Made by a program: the position numbers and the translations under genes. From an uncultured Blautia sp. (lineage in GTDB: Bacteria; Bacillota; Clostridia; Lachnospirales; Lachnospiraceae), in the NCBI GenBank assembly GCA_946629475.1, contig CAMOXX010000057.1, positions 1-12,919 on the forward strand: a DNA stretch of 12,919 nucleotides, in the 5' to 3' direction. Below the pieces are notes generated by a model. The model was not told the origin of the DNA and searched no databases. It saw only the letters and a list, made by a program, of their open reading frames with translations. Positions 6,909-12,919 of this stretch are shown here, piece after piece (within the stretch, counting starts at the first letter, position 1; every line of letters begins with the position of its first letter).

Positions 6909-7172
6909 ATGAAGCGATGGAACGAGATTTTAAAGAATCTGACCCTCCTCACACAGTTTGGCCTTTCTTTGATCACGCCGCTGCTTCTGTGCCTCGGGCT
7001 GTGCTGGTACCTGTGCGAGCATACCGGGCTGGAAGGGTGGATTTTTATCCCCGGATTCATTTTCGGCCTCGGCGGCTCGGCAACATTTGCCTGGAAGTTT
7101 TATCTTATGACAATGAAGAAGGACAAAAAGGAAGCAAAAAAACGGGGAGGGATTTCCTTCAACAGGCATTGA
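6909..7172 (+). CDS. atpZ: AtpZ/AtpI-type small membrane protein of the ATP synthase operon
   Basis: An 87-residue protein with two membrane segments (about 14-37 and 43-66) joined by a short loop containing HTGLEGW, and a basic cytoplasmic tail (MKKDKKEAKKR). Size, two-helix hairpin, the glycine-rich second helix FIFGLGGSATFAWKFY, and position as first gene of the atp cluster fit the AtpZ family (F0F1-ATPase subunit, sometimes described as a Ca2+/Mg2+ transporter), which works with AtpI in Na+-type or anaerobic ATP synthase operons. No Shine-Dalgarno site lies at normal distance; the nearest GAGGAG (6889-6894) is 14 bases away inside the preceding gene. Translation probably depends on ribosomes finishing the binding-protein gene two bases upstream. 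Confidence 0.8.
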   Translation: MKRWNEILKNLTLLTQFGLSLITPLLLCLGLCWYLCEHTGLEGWIFIPGFIFGLGGSATFAWKFYLMTMKKDKKEAKKRGGISFNRH

Positions 7173-7181
7173 GGAGGACAC

Positions 7182-7598
7182 ATGAAAAAGACAGGAAGCA
7201 CTGCGGAGGCCGTTAAAACCGAGACGAGGAACATCGCGGTTTCGGAGGCGGCCGGCGTAGTGGTCATGTTTATAATATTCGGGGTGCTGCATCTTATTTT
7301 CCCCGGCCGGGTTCCGTTTGATTACCGGGTGATTCTTGCAGGAATCTGCGGCGGCGCTGTAGCGGTGCTGAATTTTTTCCTGATGGGGATCACCGTGCAG
7401 AAGGTGACGGAAACGGAGGATGAACAGGCCGCGGTTAAAAAGATGCGTACGAGTTACACCTACCGCATGCTGCTCCAGGGGATATGGGCGGTTCTTGCTA
7501 TTATACTTCCCTGCTTTCAGTTTGCGGCGGGACTGATTCCGTTATTAATTCCCGGAGCATCGATTAAGCTGCGGGGAATTCTTATGAATAAAAAGTAA
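7182..7598 (+). CDS. atpI: ATP synthase subunit I (AtpI)
   Basis: A 138-residue membrane protein with hydrophobic stretches at about 24-41, 50-69, 93-112 and 112-128, consistent with the four-helix AtpI family. The family helps assemble the c ring and, with AtpZ, is not part of the core enzyme. The charged loop after helix 2 (TETEDEQAAVKKMRTSYTYR) matches the usual layout. GAGGAGG sits six bases before the ATG, nine bases after the atpZ stop. The order Z-I-B-E is the standard one, which supports the call more than the weakly conserved sequence does. Confidence 0.82.
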   Translation: MKKTGSTAEAVKTETRNIAVSEAAGVVVMFIIFGVLHLIFPGRVPFDYRVILAGICGGAVAVLNFFLMGITVQKVTETEDEQAAVKKMRTSYTYRMLLQGIWAVLAIILPCFQFAAGLIPLLIPGASIKLRGILMNKK

Positions 7599-7616
7599 CA
7601 ATGCATTGCTGCAATA

Positions 7617-7626
7617 AAGGAGGTGA
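7617..7626 (+). promoter_or_regulatory. Full-length Shine-Dalgarno site of atpB
   Basis: AAGGAGGTGA matches the anti-Shine-Dalgarno end of 16S rRNA along ten bases, ending seven bases before the atpB ATG at 7634. It is the strongest ribosome site in the window and marks the switch from accessory genes to core subunits. Confidence 0.75.
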
Positions 7627-7633
7627 AAACTGA

Positions 7634-8395
7634 ATGGAACTGGATATTTCGGGAGCAAGAGTGCTTCTGGAACTTCCCGTAAATCTTCCGGTACTTGGCA
7701 AGCTGCAGCTCAGTGAGACGATCGTAGTCAGCTGGCTGGTTATGCTCCTGATCACCGGTCTTTGCATCTGGCTGACCCATGATCTTAAGGAGGAGAACAT
7801 CAGCAAGAGGCAGGCGGTCGCGGAGCTCCTGGTGGAGACGGCAAACAATTTTGTCGTCGGCAATATGGGAGAAAAATTCCGCTATATGATTCCGTTTGTC
7901 GCGGCTCTGTTCGCAACCAGCGTGGTCTCGAACCTGATCAGCCTTGTAGGCTTACGAAGCCCGACCGCGGATCTGTCGACCGAGGCGGCCTGGGCGGTGG
8001 TGGTCTTCATAATGATTACGGCGCAGAAGATCAAAACAAACGGCGCGCTTGGGTATCTGAAGGACTTTACAACACCGATCCCCGTAATGACGCCGTTCAA
8101 CATTCTTTCGGAGATCGCGACACCGGTCAGCATGGCCTGCCGTCATTTCGGCAACATCCTGTCGGGAGTTGTCATCAACGCCCTGGTATACGGGGCTCTG
8201 GCAGTGGCAAGCTCCGCGCTTTTGGGACTGCTGCCGGGAATTGTCGGGGATTTACTGTCACAGATACCGATTCTGGATGTCGGTATTCCTGCGATCCTGT
8301 CGGTATATTTTGACTGGTTCTCGGGGATCATGCAGGCATTTATATTCTGTATGCTGACGACGCTGTATATTGCAAATGCAGCGGGAGAAACGTAA
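7634..8395 (+). CDS. atpB: F0F1 ATP synthase subunit a
   Basis: A 253-residue membrane subunit that forms the ion half-channels beside the c ring. The essential arginine is R170 in SMACRHFGNILSG (166-178), equal to R210 of the E. coli protein. PFNILSEIATP (154-164) precedes it, and the last helix GIMQAFIFCMLTTLYIANA (231-249) carries the conserved Gln (Q234). Five to six membrane helices can be drawn: about 30-47, 84-106, 117-133, 170-198, 214-226 and 229-248. The length is typical for Firmicutes. The start has the strongest ribosome site of the operon. The ion, Na+ or H+, is better read from the c subunit; this subunit does not contradict Na+. Confidence 0.95.
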   Translation: MELDISGARVLLELPVNLPVLGKLQLSETIVVSWLVMLLITGLCIWLTHDLKEENISKRQAVAELLVETANNFVVGNMGEKFRYMIPFVAALFATSVVSNLISLVGLRSPTADLSTEAAWAVVVFIMITAQKIKTNGALGYLKDFTTPIPVMTPFNILSEIATPVSMACRHFGNILSGVVINALVYGALAVASSALLGLLPGIVGDLLSQIPILDVGIPAILSVYFDWFSGIMQAFIFCMLTTLYIANAAGET

Positions 8396-8433
8396 ATTAT
8401 TTTTTTACACTAACTATTTATTTATTCAGGAGG
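8396..8433 (+). promoter_or_regulatory. AU-rich leader plus AGGAGG before atpE (probable translational enhancer)
   Basis: The 45-base gap before atpE is almost pure A/T (T-runs, ATTTATTTATT) and then AGGAGG at 8428-8433, seven bases before the ATG. The rest of the operon is GC-richer and tightly packed. The c subunit is needed at about ten or more copies per enzyme, and in E. coli a U-rich region before atpE raises its translation, so this stretch probably does the same by keeping the site unfolded. The function here is inferred by analogy. Confidence 0.5.
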
Positions 8434-8440
8434 ATGAATT

Positions 8441-8719
8441 ATGGATTTCACTATTCTTGCAAAAGGTATTGCACTTGCAGGCTGCGCTATTGGTTCGGGA
8501 TGTGCTCTGATCGCAGGTATCGGCCCTGGTATCGGTGAAGGTAACGCGGTGGCGAAAGGCCTTGAGGCGATCGGCCGTCAGCCGGAGTGCAAGAGTGACG
8601 TTACTTCTACCATGCTTCTCGGCTGCGCGATCGCTGAGACCACCGGTATTTACGGCTTCGTAACCGGCCTTCTTCTGATCTTTGTCGCACCGGGTATGTT
8701 CATGAACTATCTTGGCTGA
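8441..8719 (+). CDS. atpE: F0F1 ATP synthase subunit c, Na+-type two-carboxylate motif
   Basis: A 92-residue proteolipid of two membrane helices (about 7-31 and 56-82) joined by the polar loop GRQPE (45-49). The ion-binding glutamate is E66 in AIAETTGIY. A second carboxylate, E33 in GIGPGIGEG, sits where Ilyobacter tartaricus has Q32; T67, T68 and Y71 fill the other Na+-ligand places (S66, T67, Y70 in Ilyobacter numbering). This E-plus-E pattern is the one described for Fusobacterium nucleatum and points to Na+ coupling. The helix-packing glycines (G18, G20, G26, G28, G30, G32) are kept. Four cysteines (15, 21, 50, 62) are unusual for a c subunit. Strong ribosome site with an AU-rich leader; the next gene starts about 75 bases on. 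Confidence 0.96.
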   Translation: MDFTILAKGIALAGCAIGSGCALIAGIGPGIGEGNAVAKGLEAIGRQPECKSDVTSTMLLGCAIAETTGIYGFVTGLLLIFVAPGMFMNYLG

Positions 8720-8734
8720 TGAGACCATCAGGCA

Positions 8735-8765
8735 GCAGGCCGCAATCCGACGGGGGCAGGCCTGC
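8735..8765 (+). other. Possible intercistronic hairpin between atpE and atpF
   Basis: GCAGGCC (8735-8741) can pair with GGCCTGC (8759-8765) across a 17-base loop. The same stretch also holds the perfect 12-nt palindrome GGCAGGCCTGCC (8755-8766), an alternative fold. No T-run follows, so it is not a terminator. In the longest gap after a highly translated gene it may stabilise or process the mRNA and lower expression of atpF onward. Confidence 0.3.
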
Positions 8766-8780
8766 CGACCGATCACCGAC

Positions 8781-8786
8781 AGGAGG
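8781..8786 (+). promoter_or_regulatory. Ribosome binding site that decides the atpF start
   Basis: AGGAGG ends two bases before ATG 8789 but eight bases before the in-frame ATG 8795. The second spacing is the normal one, so translation most likely begins at 8795. Confidence 0.65.
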
Positions 8787-8794
8787 TTATGTAC

Positions 8795-9298
8795 ATGCAG
8801 GTACAACAGTTAGTGGGAATTGTGCCGTGGACATTTATTGCGCAGCTGTGCAATCTGTTCATACAGGCATTTCTGATTAAAAAATTCCTGTTCAAGCCTG
8901 TCAATGAGATGCTCGAAAAGCGCCGTGCGAAAGCGGATGCCGAGATCCGGGACGCGGAGAAGGCAAAAACCGAAGCAGAGGCCATAAAGTCAGAATATGA
9001 GCAGAACATGCAGAATGCCCGCGTTGAAGCGAATGAGCTGATCGCAAGTGCCAAAAAGACGGCTTCCGCGCAGAGTGAAGAGATCCTGAAGGAAGCCGAG
9101 ACGCAGGCAAACGCGATCCGCGTCAAGGCAGAAAAAGATATTGAGCAGGAAAAGAAGAAAGCAGTCAGTGAGATCAAGGACGAGATCGGAGAAATCGCGA
9201 TGGAGATCGCCGGAAAGGTGATTGAGCGTGAGATTTCGGAACAGGATCACGAAAAACTGATCAATGATTTTATTTCGAATGTGGGTGAGACATCATGA
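8795..9298 (+). CDS. atpF: F0F1 ATP synthase subunit b
   Basis: The peripheral-stalk subunit, 167 residues from ATG 8795 (169 from 8789). One N-terminal membrane helix (about 7-30, IVPWTFIAQLCNLFIQAFLIKK) is followed by the conserved KFLFKPVNEMLEKRR and then an almost unbroken charged coiled coil rich in Ala, Glu and Lys to about residue 150. This holds the static arm that links subunit a to delta and alpha. The C-terminal EIAMEIAGKVIEREI matches the family region that meets delta. Length is typical. The second ATG is chosen because AGGAGG then has an eight-base spacing. The end overlaps atpH by four bases (ATGA). Confidence 0.94.
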   Translation: MQVQQLVGIVPWTFIAQLCNLFIQAFLIKKFLFKPVNEMLEKRRAKADAEIRDAEKAKTEAEAIKSEYEQNMQNARVEANELIASAKKTASAQSEEILKEAETQANAIRVKAEKDIEQEKKKAVSEIKDEIGEIAMEIAGKVIEREISEQDHEKLINDFISNVGETS

Positions 9299-9834
9299 CA
9301 CCATCTGCAAGAGTGTACGGCGGCAGTCTGTATGATCTTGCCGCGGCAGAGCAGAAAACGGAGGAGATCCGGGAGCAGCTGAACATTGTACGACAGCTCT
9401 TCCGTGAGAACCCTGACTATATCAGGCTTCTCTCTGAGCCCTCCATCCCGGCAAAGGACAGGGAAGACCTGATCGAAGAAGCGTTCGGCAAAAGCGCGGA
9501 GCGCTATCTGGTGAATTTTATGAAGCTTCTCTGTACGAAGAACCTGATGCGGGAGTTCGGGGGCTGCTGTGATGAATATACGAGGAAATACAACCTTGAC
9601 AACAACATCGCGGAGGCAGTCGTGACCAGTGCCGTGCCCCTCACGGAGGAGCAGGCGGAAGCTCTGAAGGCCAGGCTTTCCAAAGTCAGCGGCAAAGAGG
9701 TTTCCCTTGTCAGGCGCGTTGATCCGCGTGTTCTTGCGGGCATCCGCGTAGAGTTTGAGGGAAAGCAGATGGATGGTACGGTAAAAGGACGTCTCTCCGG
9801 ACTTTCCAGGGTCATCAGCGATACCAACGTATAA
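9295..9834 (+). CDS. atpH: F0F1 ATP synthase subunit delta
   Basis: A 179-residue subunit that caps the alpha3-beta3 head and joins it to the b stalk. The N-terminal helical domain begins ARVYGGSLYDLAAAE (5-19), the usual opening. The C-terminal signature is RVDPRVLAGIRVEFEGKQMD (141-160), followed by GTVKGRLSGLSR (161-172); both fit the family pattern DxxxxxGxxxxxxxxxxDxSxxxxLxxL, with Thr in place of Ser. The start overlaps the atpF stop as ATGA, which suggests coupled translation; GGGTGAG provides a weak ribosome site. Delta is among the least conserved subunits, so its place between b and alpha is an important support. Confidence 0.93.
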   Translation: MTPSARVYGGSLYDLAAAEQKTEEIREQLNIVRQLFRENPDYIRLLSEPSIPAKDREDLIEEAFGKSAERYLVNFMKLLCTKNLMREFGGCCDEYTRKYNLDNNIAEAVVTSAVPLTEEQAEALKARLSKVSGKEVSLVRRVDPRVLAGIRVEFEGKQMDGTVKGRLSGLSRVISDTNV

Positions 9835-9861
9835 ATTTAATAAAAGGGTAGGAATGGCAAC

Positions 9862-11391
9862 ATGCAATTAAAACCAGAAGAAATTTCGAAAGTCATCCGG
9901 AGCCAGATCAAGTATTATGACAACGCGATCCGCCAGGATGAGACAGGAACCGTTCTGATGGTCGGCGATGGAATTGCCAGGGCCAGCGGCCTTATGAACT
10001 GTATGGCCGGCGAGCTGCTGGAATTTGAAAACGGAAGCTACGGCATGGCGCAGAACCTCGAGGAGAATTCGGTTTCCATCGTTATTTTTGGTAATGATGA
10101 GGGGATCGGCGAGGGGCAGACCGTAAAGCGTACCGGCAGAGTCGTATCCGTTCCTGTCGGCGACGCGATGATCGGCAGGGTCGTAAATGCGCTCGGACAG
10201 CCGATCGACGGCAATGGGCCTGTTGATACGACGGAGTTCCGGCCGGTCGAGAGCCCGGCACCGGGAATCTGTGACCGTACTCCGGTAAAGGAGCCGCTCC
10301 AGACAGGAATCAAGGCGATCGACTCCATGATCCCGATCGGACGCGGACAGCGTGAGCTGATCATCGGCGACCGCCAGACCGGCAAGACGACCGTCGCGCT
10401 GGATACGATCATCAACCAGAAGGGCCAGAATATGATCTGCATCTACGTGGCGATCGGGCAGAAGCGTTCTACCGTTGCTTCTCTTGTGGAGACACTGGAG
10501 AAGAACGGAGCGATGGACTACACGATCGTCGTGGCGGCGACCGCGTCGGAATCCAGTCCGCTGCAGTACATCGCGCCATATTCCGGATGCGCGATGGGTG
10601 AGTATTTTATGAAGCAGGGCAAGCATGTCCTCCTGATTTATGACGATCTGAGCAAGCACGCGGTTGCTTACCGTGCGCTCTCACTTCTGATCCGCCGTCC
10701 GCCGGGACGTGAAGCATACCCCGGTGACGTCTTCTACCTGCATTCCAGACTGCTGGAAAGAGCGGCCAAGCTGGATGACGCCCATGGCGGCGGTTCCCTG
10801 ACGGCTCTTCCCATCATTGAGACACAGGCAGGCGATATTTCGGCATATATTCCGACAAATGTTATTTCCATCACCGACGGCCAGATCTTCCTGGAGACCG
10901 AGCTTTTCCACTCCGGTGTCATGCCGGCGGTCAACCCGGGTATCTCTGTGTCCCGTGTCGGCGGCAACGCGCAGATCAAGGCAATGAAGAAGGTTGCGGG
11001 TACTCTGAAGCTGATCTACTCACAGTACCGCGAGCTGCAGAGCTTTGCACAGTTCGGCTCCGACCTGGATGAGGATACCAAATCCCGTCTGGAGATGGGC
11101 GCGCGTATTGTGGAAGTGCTGAAGCAGAATCAGAATGCTCCGGTTCCGGTTGAAAAGCAGGTCGCAATTCTCTATGCAGTGACCAAGGGCATCCTGATGG
11201 ATGTGGCGACCGAGGACGTTAAAGAGTACGAAAAAGGACTTTACTCTTATCTCGACACCGATGCCGTCGGGGCGTCGGCCATGACCGAAATCCGGCAGTC
11301 GGGAACTCTCTCAGAGGAGACCGAGGAAAAACTGAAGAACGCACTCGAAGAATATACCAAGAGCTTCACGGCACGTAAGCCGGCAAAGTGA
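9862..11391 (+). CDS. atpA: F0F1 ATP synthase subunit alpha
   Basis: The 509-residue regulatory nucleotide-binding subunit of the F1 head, close to the usual length. The P-loop is GDRQTGKT (169-176). The alpha/beta signature PAVNPGISVS (355-364) is followed by the arginine finger R365 (SRVGG), which reaches into the beta catalytic site. The N-terminus (MQLKPEEISKVIRSQI) is the conserved crown and delta-binding start, and the beta-barrel segment TGTVLMVGDGIARASGL (28-44) is present. AGGA at 9850-9853 lies eight bases before ATG 9862; an ATG at 9854 is out of frame. A gap of 27 bases separates it from atpH. No truncation or unusual residue was seen. Confidence 0.98.
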   Translation: MQLKPEEISKVIRSQIKYYDNAIRQDETGTVLMVGDGIARASGLMNCMAGELLEFENGSYGMAQNLEENSVSIVIFGNDEGIGEGQTVKRTGRVVSVPVGDAMIGRVVNALGQPIDGNGPVDTTEFRPVESPAPGICDRTPVKEPLQTGIKAIDSMIPIGRGQRELIIGDRQTGKTTVALDTIINQKGQNMICIYVAIGQKRSTVASLVETLEKNGAMDYTIVVAATASESSPLQYIAPYSGCAMGEYFMKQGKHVLLIYDDLSKHAVAYRALSLLIRRPPGREAYPGDVFYLHSRLLERAAKLDDAHGGGSLTALPIIETQAGDISAYIPTNVISITDGQIFLETELFHSGVMPAVNPGISVSRVGGNAQIKAMKKVAGTLKLIYSQYRELQSFAQFGSDLDEDTKSRLEMGARIVEVLKQNQNAPVPVEKQVAILYAVTKGILMDVATEDVKEYEKGLYSYLDTDAVGASAMTEIRQSGTLSEETEEKLKNALEEYTKSFTARKPAK

Positions 11392-11410
11392 CAGGCAGGG
11401 AGGACTAAGC

Positions 11411-12274
11411 ATGGCTTCTAATATGAAAGCGGTCAAGCTGCGTATCAAGAGTGTCCAGAGCACCATGCAGATCACCAAAGCCATGGAGCTCGTCGCGTCC
11501 TCAAAACTCCGCAAGGCAAAAGAACGCGCGGACATCTGCCGTCCATATTTCAGGGAGCTTCATGATACGCTGCAGGATATCGCGGACAAGAACACGGATT
11601 TTTCCTCCGTCTATGCCGGAAAGCCGAAATCTGCCCGCTGGTGCATGGTTGTGATCGCTGGTGACAGAGGGCTCGCGGGAGGCTACAACAGCAATCTGTT
11701 CAAATATGCCGAGAGGATCTGTGAAGGGAAGGACTACTGTGTCCTTCCGATCGGAAAAAAGGCAGTCGAGCATTACAAGCGCCGCAATAAAGAGATCCTT
11801 ACGGAATCCTTTGCGGAGATCGCAAAGGTGGATGTGTCGGACTGTTTTGAGATTTCAAGGCTTCTTTGCAAATGCTTCCGCGACGGCGAGTTCGGTCATA
11901 TCAATCTGTGCTATACGAGCTTTCTTTCGATGCTTTCGCAGGTACCCTCCGATATGGCGATGCTTCCGCTTGAGGATCTGAGCCGTGAGGGGAACGACAG
12001 GGATGCCCGCAAAATCCGCGACCTGATCCTTTTTGAGCCGGGTGAGGAAGAAGTGTTCAACGCGATCGTCCCGGAGTACATTGCAGGTCTTGTTTACGGC
12101 GGCATATGCGAGAGCGTGGCCAGCGAACTCGCGGCAAGGCGGACTGCCATGGAGGCAGCGACGGACAATGCCGAGGAGATGATTGAAAAGCTGAACCTTT
12201 ACTACAACAGGGCACGGCAGGCAAGCATTACGCAGGAGATTACGGAGATTGTCGGCGGCGCAGAAGGATTGTAA
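11411..12274 (+). CDS. atpG: F0F1 ATP synthase subunit gamma
   Basis: The 287-residue central-shaft subunit, of usual length. The N-terminal helix carries IKSVQSTMQITKAMELVASS (12-31) followed by KLRKA; the Rossmann-like middle holds GDRGLAGGYNSN (84-95). The C-terminal helix has the family signature ARRTAMEAATDNAEEMI, then YYNRARQASITQEITEIVGG and AEGL at the end, where AEAL is more common. It rotates with epsilon and the c ring inside the alpha3-beta3 head. AGGGAGGA at 11397-11404 precedes the ATG by six bases; 19 bases separate it from atpA. Slightly cysteine-rich (for example C43, C78), like other proteins here. Confidence 0.97.
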   Translation: MASNMKAVKLRIKSVQSTMQITKAMELVASSKLRKAKERADICRPYFRELHDTLQDIADKNTDFSSVYAGKPKSARWCMVVIAGDRGLAGGYNSNLFKYAERICEGKDYCVLPIGKKAVEHYKRRNKEILTESFAEIAKVDVSDCFEISRLLCKCFRDGEFGHINLCYTSFLSMLSQVPSDMAMLPLEDLSREGNDRDARKIRDLILFEPGEEEVFNAIVPEYIAGLVYGGICESVASELAARRTAMEAATDNAEEMIEKLNLYYNRARQASITQEITEIVGGAEGL

Positions 12275-12288
12275 AAGGAGATTTGCGA

Positions 12289-12919
12289 ATGAGCGATAAA
12301 CATATTGGAGAGGTTGTGCAGGTCACGGGACCGGTCCTGGATATCCGGTTTGCCCATGACGAGCTGCCGTCTCTTCTGAATGCAATAGAAATTGACAATA
12401 ACGGATCACGGATTATCGCTGAGGTGGCGCAGCAGACCGGTGACAATACAGTCCGCTGCATCGCGATGAATTCGACGGACGGCCTTGTGCGCGGCACAAA
12501 GGCGCTGGATACCGGCGGCCCGATCACTGTGCCGGTAGGCGAAGCGTGCCTGGGAAGAGTTCTGAACCTCCTGGGGGACCCGGTGGATGAAGGCCCGGCG
12601 GTCGAGACCCAGGAAAGATGGCCGATCCATCGTCCTGCTCCCGCCTACGAGGAGCAGACTCCGGCGACCGAGATTCTGGAAACAGGAATCAAGGTGGTTG
12701 ACCTGATCTGCCCGTACGCAAAGGGTGGTAAAATCGGTCTGTTCGGCGGCGCAGGTGTCGGGAAAACCGTTCTGATCATGGAGCTGATCCACAACATCGC
12801 GACAGCGCACGGCGGCCTGTCGGTATTTACCGGCGTCGGCGAGCGGACCCGTGAGGGTAACGACCTTTACGGCGAGATGAAGGAGAGCGGCGTTATCGAT
12901 AAGACAGCCCTGGTCTACG
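12289..12919 (+). CDS. atpD: F0F1 ATP synthase subunit beta (N-terminal 210 residues; runs off the window)
   Basis: The catalytic subunit, cut by the end of the window after 210 of an expected roughly 465 codons. Visible parts: the barrel domain IGEVVQVTGPVLDIRF (6-21), the LGRVLNLLGDPVDE segment (88-101), the P-loop GGAGVGKT (153-160), and GERTREG (184-190), which contains the catalytic glutamate region that positions the attacking water. The reading frame is open to the last base. AAGGAG at 12275-12280 lies eight bases before ATG 12289, 14 bases after the atpG stop. atpC (epsilon) is expected next. No anomaly was seen. Confidence 0.98.
   Translation, partial: MSDKHIGEVVQVTGPVLDIRFAHDELPSLLNAIEIDNNGSRIIAEVAQQTGDNTVRCIAMNSTDGLVRGTKALDTGGPITVPVGEACLGRVLNLLGDPVDEGPAVETQERWPIHRPAPAYEEQTPATEILETGIKVVDLICPYAKGGKIGLFGGAGVGKTVLIMELIHNIATAHGGLSVFTGVGERTREGNDLYGEMKESGVIDKTALVY

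Noticed and set aside
7599..7615. Short palindromes CAATGCATTG and ATTGC-T-GCAAT between atpI and atpB
   Set aside because: Arms of five bases in a short spacer can arise by chance and would compete with, not explain, the strong ribosome site beside them.
9868..10659. Minus-strand open frame of 263 codons inside atpA
   Set aside because: atpA is certain on the + strand, and the antisense protein has no recognisable pattern.

Overview
The window reads as a chromosomal segment of an anaerobic Firmicute of the Clostridia, most likely Lachnospiraceae-like. This is inferred from the protein types: a stand-alone AAA/PD-(D/E)XK protein, a sugar-sensor-type GGDEF protein without membrane segments, the HRLDQPVEG variant of the RluA motif, an atpZ-atpI-led F-ATPase operon and a Na+-type c subunit. 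Purine-rich Shine-Dalgarno sites and moderate GC content agree. No genus can be named from the sequence. All genes are on the + strand. There are no RNA genes, CRISPR arrays, insertion sequences or gene-free stretches over 300 bases.

Region 1 (1-3877): the last 70 codons of an unrecognised gene; a 528-residue AAA-type ATPase with a C-terminal PD-(D/E)XK nuclease-like domain; and a 645-residue soluble diguanylate cyclase. The cyclase joins a LacI-type sugar-binding fold, a GAF-like segment and an intact GGDEF domain. A nearly identical 20-nt motif with a perfect 13-nt palindrome lies just upstream and just downstream of the cyclase gene.

Region 2 (3952-5642): an RluA-family pseudouridine synthase followed by an UlaG-like metallo-beta-lactamase-fold hydrolase. 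They probably form one transcription unit, closed by an unusually long hairpin of about 93 nt that starts at the hydrolase stop codon.

Region 3 (5768-12919, continuing past the end): a good sigma-70-type promoter with a perfect TATAAT precedes a gene for a secreted ribose-type substrate-binding protein. Two bases after its stop begins atpZ, followed by atpI, atpB, atpE, atpF, atpH, atpA, atpG and the first 210 codons of atpD. This is the standard ATP synthase order (Z-I-a-c-b-delta-alpha-gamma-beta). The c subunit has two carboxylates (E33, E66) plus T67, T68 and Y71, the pattern of Na+-coupled rotors. I therefore predict a sodium-dependent ATP synthase or ATPase.

The most unusual point is the orphan sugar-binding protein, with no permease or ATPase partner, apparently co-transcribed with and translationally coupled to the ATP synthase operon. 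The soluble cyclase with a sugar-binding-type sensor, the paired palindromes and the long hairpin are secondary points of interest. Nothing in the window clearly amounts to a new multi-gene system.
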